Made by a program: the position numbers and the translations under genes. DNA of 26,657 nucleotides from Minisyncoccota bacterium (GTDB lineage Bacteria; Verrucomicrobiota; Lentisphaeria; Oligosphaerales; MVZH01). Positions 23,643-26,657 of the stretch are shown in pieces. Numbering within the stretch: position 1 is the first letter of the stretch; each line of letters opens with the position of its first letter. The stretch is from the NCBI GenBank assembly GCA_021734725.1, contig JAIPIM010000010.1, positions 1-26,657 of the forward strand. Direction: 5' to 3'. Under the pieces are notes generated by a model. That model had not been told where the DNA came from. It saw nothing but the letters and a program-made list of their open reading frames with translations, and made no database searches.

Positions 23643-24931
23643 CCCAACCCGAAGTAAACATCAGCACCGGCCTGCCTTCGCAGCCTTACCGGGACGAGTG
23701 GCGGCGCTCATGCCCCGATGTCCTGGTCTTCAACCCCGCGCCGGACGGAAAGCCACGCTGGCAGGACGATGACTTCTTTGTTCTGAACGAGCATTTCATC
23801 GTCGTTCCGACCGTAAAAGACAAACTGTTGGCCACCTGGACAGCTCACGGACCGAAACTGGCGTTCAGTCGCGTGGTGGTATCCCGTAGCGAAGACGGTG
23901 GCAAGACCTGGACAGCGCCCGACATCATCGATGGCGGCCCGGAGACATCCGCCCGCTGGTCAGTGCCTATCGTCGCCCCGAATGGCAGGGCTTACCTGCT
24001 CTACTCCTACTACGGCGGCGACCATCGGCTGCATGGCGGAGGCTGTAAAATGGGATGGCGCAGTTCGGACGACGGCGGCAAGACTTGGTCAGAGCGCGCA
24101 CTGCGCGATTTGCGCCCATCACCAGTTGACGCCGACAACGGCACGACCAGTTTTTTGTTCTGGCGTCAGGCTGAACTCGACTCCGCGGGGCGCCCCCTCC
24201 TCGCATACACCCGTCTCGGTGTCAACGACAAACTCAAAGGGCTCGGTGCAATTAGGAAATGGACCCAGAGCGAATGTCTGCGAATCGACAACCTGGACGA
24301 TGCGCCCGCATGCGCCGATCTGAGTTTCTCCTATCTGCCGGGAAACGTCGATGATGCCTTGCAAGTTCCCCAGCCGGAGCAGTCGGAGGTCAGTTGGGCG
24401 AACGAGCCCAGCTTCGTGCCGCTGCCGGACGGTCGCCTGTTCGTTTGCATGCGCACCCGCACGGGGCGGTTGTACTGGAGCTGCGCCGATACCAACGGGA
24501 CATTCCGCAAGCCGCGGGTGATGCGTTATCAGGACGGTGGTGACGAAGTCCTTCAACCGGGCAGCCCCGCGCCGCTCTTTCGCCTGGATGACAAACGGTA
24601 TTTACTGATATTCAACAACAATGACGGTACCGCGTTTGGCGCCACCGACACGCACCAGTCCCGTAACCGGCGACCATGTTATCTGGCACTCGGTCGCTTC
24701 GACGCCACAGCGGAACAACCACTGCGCTTCAGCGAACCCCTGTTGTTTATCGACAACGACAACATTCCGGTGGAGGTCGAGGGCAACGAGCCGCGTTACG
24801 AAGCCGCCGCCTACGGCTCCCTGACCGCTACGGAAGACGGCTATGCCTTCTGGTATCCCGATCGAAAGCATTATCTGGTTGGCAAACGAATCGCCGAATC
24901 TATCCTCACATATATGGAGCAGTCACTATGA
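23639..24931 (+). CDS. BNR-repeat sialidase-superfamily protein
   Basis: The 430-residue protein has Asp-box (BNR) motifs of the S-x-D-x-G-x-T-W type at SEDGGKTW (84-91) and SDDGGKTW (143-150), and a six-bladed propeller pattern with strands such as RAYLLYSYYGGDHR, NEPSFVPLPDGRLFVCMRTRTGRLYWS and EVLQPGSPAPLFRL. This is the sialidase/neuraminidase superfamily fold. The arginine triad of GH33 cannot be confirmed by eye, so a true exo-sialidase is not claimed; related proteins act on other acidic sugars or rhamnose-type links. There is no signal peptide. It overlaps the flanking sulfatase genes by 4 nt at each end, so the three products should be made in step. Confidence 0.75.
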   Translation: MTQPEVNISTGLPSQPYRDEWRRSCPDVLVFNPAPDGKPRWQDDDFFVLNEHFIVVPTVKDKLLATWTAHGPKLAFSRVVVSRSEDGGKTWTAPDIIDGGPETSARWSVPIVAPNGRAYLLYSYYGGDHRLHGGGCKMGWRSSDDGGKTWSERALRDLRPSPVDADNGTTSFLFWRQAELDSAGRPLLAYTRLGVNDKLKGLGAIRKWTQSECLRIDNLDDAPACADLSFSYLPGNVDDALQVPQPEQSEVSWANEPSFVPLPDGRLFVCMRTRTGRLYWSCADTNGTFRKPRVMRYQDGGDEVLQPGSPAPLFRLDDKRYLLIFNNNDGTAFGATDTHQSRNRRPCYLALGRFDATAEQPLRFSEPLLFIDNDNIPVEVEGNEPRYEAAAYGSLTATEDGYAFWYPDRKHYLVGKRIAESILTYMEQSL

Positions 24932-26295
24932 ACAAACCCAATATCGTCCTGATCCTCACCGACCACTTCCGGCGCGACGCGTTGCGGCCGGATCTGACGC
25001 CAAACCTGATGAAACTGGCGCGGCAGGGTACGCAGTTCGTCAACGCCTATTCGGCTTCTCCGCTCTGTCAACCCGCGCGGAACTGTATCATAACCGGAAT
25101 GCACGCCGGCGACAACGGCATCACCGGCAACCAGCAGCCACCGTTACCGGAAGACCTGCGCGCCGATACGTTCATGCGCAAGCTGCAAAGCGCCGGCTAT
25201 TACACCGCCATGGTCGGCAAGCATCACTACATTGATCGCTACGGCATCGGCGTGGATGTCACCGCGGATAACGAGGATGTCAAAGCCTACGGGTTCGATC
25301 GGGTTTTCCAGGTGGTAGACGACGGCGAAAACGCCCACAATCAAGACGAGTACACCAAGTGGCTCGACAGCCAGGGGCGCCTTGAAGAGTTCCGCGATAC
25401 ACTTGGCGGCAGCAACGCCCCGGCTGCGGCCAACAGCGGCGGGCATCCCTATCCGCCCGATGACACCGCGGATGGCTTTATCGGCGTCAACGGCATCCGC
25501 TTTGTCGAACAATACCATGAAGACAAACCGTTTTACCTGAATCTGTCTTTTATCGGCCCGCACCCACCGTTCTGGCATCCGGGAAATACCCGCGATCACC
25601 TGGCCGACGGCATGCCGGTTAAAGGCGCGGAGGACTCGCCGGCTCTGCGCCAGATGCGCAACAAGTACCTCGAGAAATGCGCTCTTATCGACAGCTATGT
25701 GGGGCGTTTGCTGCAGGCACTCGAGGACAAGGGAGCCCTGGACAATACTGTCATTATCTTCACCGGCGATCATGGCGACATGCTGGGCAACCACGGCATC
25801 TGGGACAAACGCTACTTTTACGAAGAAAGCGTCGGCATCCCGCTGTTTATGTCAGGGGGATCCGTGCCGGCTGAACAGCGCATGTGCGGCACCCGGCTGA
25901 GCAAATCGTTGGTCAGCCATCTTGACCTGTATCCGACCATCCTGGACCTGGCCGGCGTTTCTCGCGAGCGCCACCGAAAGCGCCCCGGCAAGTCCCTGCT
26001 GCGTGTGCTGAGCGAGGAGGTCTCCGGGCACGACCACGTAATCGCCGAACTGGCCACCGCCATGATGATCCGTACCGCCAATTGGAAACTGGTTTACGAC
26101 CCCGAATCGGGTGGGGTACAACAGCTCTTCAACCTCGTCCGCGATCCCGAGGAACTCAATAATCTAAGCGGCGTCCCGGGCTACGAATCAGTTACCGCCG
26201 ATTTGATTGAAAAGCTTCTAGCAAACAAGATTAGACGCAGCCAGATTACCCAGGCGAAGGAGGAGCAACGCTTGCAGCGCGTGCATGTTGCTTGA
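24928..26295 (+). CDS. S1-family sulfatase (second)
   Basis: The 455-residue protein starts at ATG 24928, overlapping the previous stop by 4 nt with GGAG upstream; an in-frame extension to 24676 is inside the preceding gene. The formylglycine signature is C47-Q-P49-A-R51 in YSASPLCQPARNCIITG. The metal site begins with D12-H13 (ILTDHFRRD) instead of the usual D-D, as in choline-sulfatase-like subgroups. GDHGDMLGNHGIWDK carries the second metal-binding residues. It should remove a different sulfate from the one removed by the first sulfatase (inference from paralogy in one operon). There is no signal peptide. Identity with the first sulfatase is low by eye, so a recent duplication is unlikely. 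Confidence 0.95.
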   Translation: MNKPNIVLILTDHFRRDALRPDLTPNLMKLARQGTQFVNAYSASPLCQPARNCIITGMHAGDNGITGNQQPPLPEDLRADTFMRKLQSAGYYTAMVGKHHYIDRYGIGVDVTADNEDVKAYGFDRVFQVVDDGENAHNQDEYTKWLDSQGRLEEFRDTLGGSNAPAAANSGGHPYPPDDTADGFIGVNGIRFVEQYHEDKPFYLNLSFIGPHPPFWHPGNTRDHLADGMPVKGAEDSPALRQMRNKYLEKCALIDSYVGRLLQALEDKGALDNTVIIFTGDHGDMLGNHGIWDKRYFYEESVGIPLFMSGGSVPAEQRMCGTRLSKSLVSHLDLYPTILDLAGVSRERHRKRPGKSLLRVLSEEVSGHDHVIAELATAMMIRTANWKLVYDPESGGVQQLFNLVRDPEELNNLSGVPGYESVTADLIEKLLANKIRRSQITQAKEEQRLQRVHVA

Positions 26296-26437
26296 GGAGC
26301 CAGGGGCAAACGTCCGAGCGGCCGAGTTACACGGTCCCTGAAAGGGGAGTAACATAAGCCCAACCTTCAAATACAAAGGTAAAGGTAGGGCGCGTCTCCA
26401 GACCTGCCAGTGGGCCGATTTGCAACCCCGTGTATGT

Positions 26438-26460
26438 GCGGCCCGGAGGACCGCAATACT
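26438..26460. repeat. Dispersed hairpin element, copy 2
   Basis: GCGGCCC (26438-26444), GGA, GGACCGC (26448-26454), then AATACT. It shares TGTGCGGCCC, GAGGACCGC and TACT with copy 1 at 17278-17301. The arms can pair over 7 bp on the minus strand with one G-T wobble and a 3-nt loop. Confidence 0.5.
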
Positions 26461-26527
26461 AATCTTTCCCTTAATCTTTCGCTCAGTAGAGATCGGTCAG
26501 AGATCGGCAGAGATCGGCAGAGATCGG
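26460..26527. repeat. Two adjacent short tandem repeat sets
   Basis: TAATCTTTC occurs at 26460-26468 and 26472-26480 (12-bp period). Then AGAGATCGG occurs at 26488, 26499, 26509 and 26519 (periods 11, 10 and 10). The units are direct repeats close to one helical turn apart. Confidence 0.7.
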
Positions 26528-26598
26528 GGACGTACGTATGTAAACCATCAAGGATAAGGAAGATACGGTGTAAAAGACAGTTAATAAAGGCTTTAGCG

Positions 26599-26632
26599 CA
26601 AATCATCCGTGCGAGATGATTTGTTTTAAGGT
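26599..26632 (+). terminator. AT-rich hairpin with trailing T-runs, possible terminator
   Basis: CAAATCATC (26599-26607) pairs perfectly with GATGATTTG (26615-26623) around a 7-nt loop, and is followed by TTTTAAGG and further Ts. It is about 300 nt after the last sulfatase stop, so it could end that transcript, but the stem is AT-rich and the T-run interrupted. Confidence 0.4.
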
Positions 26633-26657
26633 TTTCCTGCACTATGACTCGCGAATG

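Larger units (their letters stand above)
26296..26657. other. Non-coding, repeat-rich 3' flank of the sulfatase operon
   Basis: No gene is supported in these 362 nt. They hold copy 2 of the dispersed hairpin element, two sets of short tandem repeats and an AT-rich hairpin near the window end. The base composition is lower in G+C towards the end than in the genes. Confidence 0.6.

Noticed and set aside
23639..24931. Naming the propeller protein an exo-sialidase (GH33, nanH)
   Set aside because: Asp boxes show the fold only; the catalytic arginine triad and Tyr/Glu pair could not be placed with confidence.

Overview
The window looks like the chromosome of a free-living, sulfated-polysaccharide-degrading bacterium of the PVC group, with Kiritimatiellota or Lentisphaerota as the best guess. 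That placement is inference. It rests on the combination of S1 sulfatases, Gfo/Idh/MocA oxidoreductases, heparinase-like and beta-helix enzymes, a U32 peptidase, charged secreted proteins of unknown function and repeat-rich intergenic spacers. No rRNA, tRNA, CRISPR array, transposase or phage gene was seen.

Left part (1-5111): the 3' end of a U32-family peptidase gene is followed by a minus-strand signalling operon. The operon encodes a solitary NMT1/SsuA-like substrate-binding lipoprotein, a membrane histidine kinase and a Cph1/Rcp1-type single-domain response regulator. The genes overlap (4 nt and 41 nt), and a good promoter with an inverted repeat over its -10 lies upstream. Upstream of that is a secreted coiled-coil protein of unknown function.

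Middle part (5254-13338): a GAF-PAS-PAS-SpoIIE phosphatase with an extended -10 promoter, a GH29 alpha-L-fucosidase, a secreted charged protein with a duplicated W-P motif, a small zinc-binding membrane protein, an M24 aminopeptidase, a TrpR-like repressor that keeps the key tryptophan-contact residues, and a divergent EboC-like UbiA prenyltransferase. The trpR-like gene and the prenyltransferase gene share a short divergent region. There a 12-bp perfect palindrome overlaps the predicted -10 elements of both promoters.

Right part (13367-26295): a carbohydrate catabolic locus in two divergent arms. The minus arm, in transcription order, is two Gfo/Idh/MocA dehydrogenases, a quinone-oxidoreductase-like enzyme overlapping a GH28-like/pectate-lyase-superfamily beta-helix protein, an unrecognised 553-aa protein, and a heparinase II/III-like protein. 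The plus arm is an S1 sulfatase, a BNR-repeat sialidase-superfamily protein and a second S1 sulfatase, joined by two 4-nt overlaps. None of these enzymes has a visible signal peptide. This suggests cytoplasmic breakdown of an imported sulfated, probably uronate-containing oligosaccharide, but no transporter is present in the window.

Intergenic spacers carry several repeat types: a 26-bp-spaced tandem motif (1047-1131), a hairpin element present twice (17278-17301 and 26438-26460) with a partial third copy (15304-15316), short tandem repeats at 26460-26527, and a cluster of inverted and direct repeats at 20667-20743.
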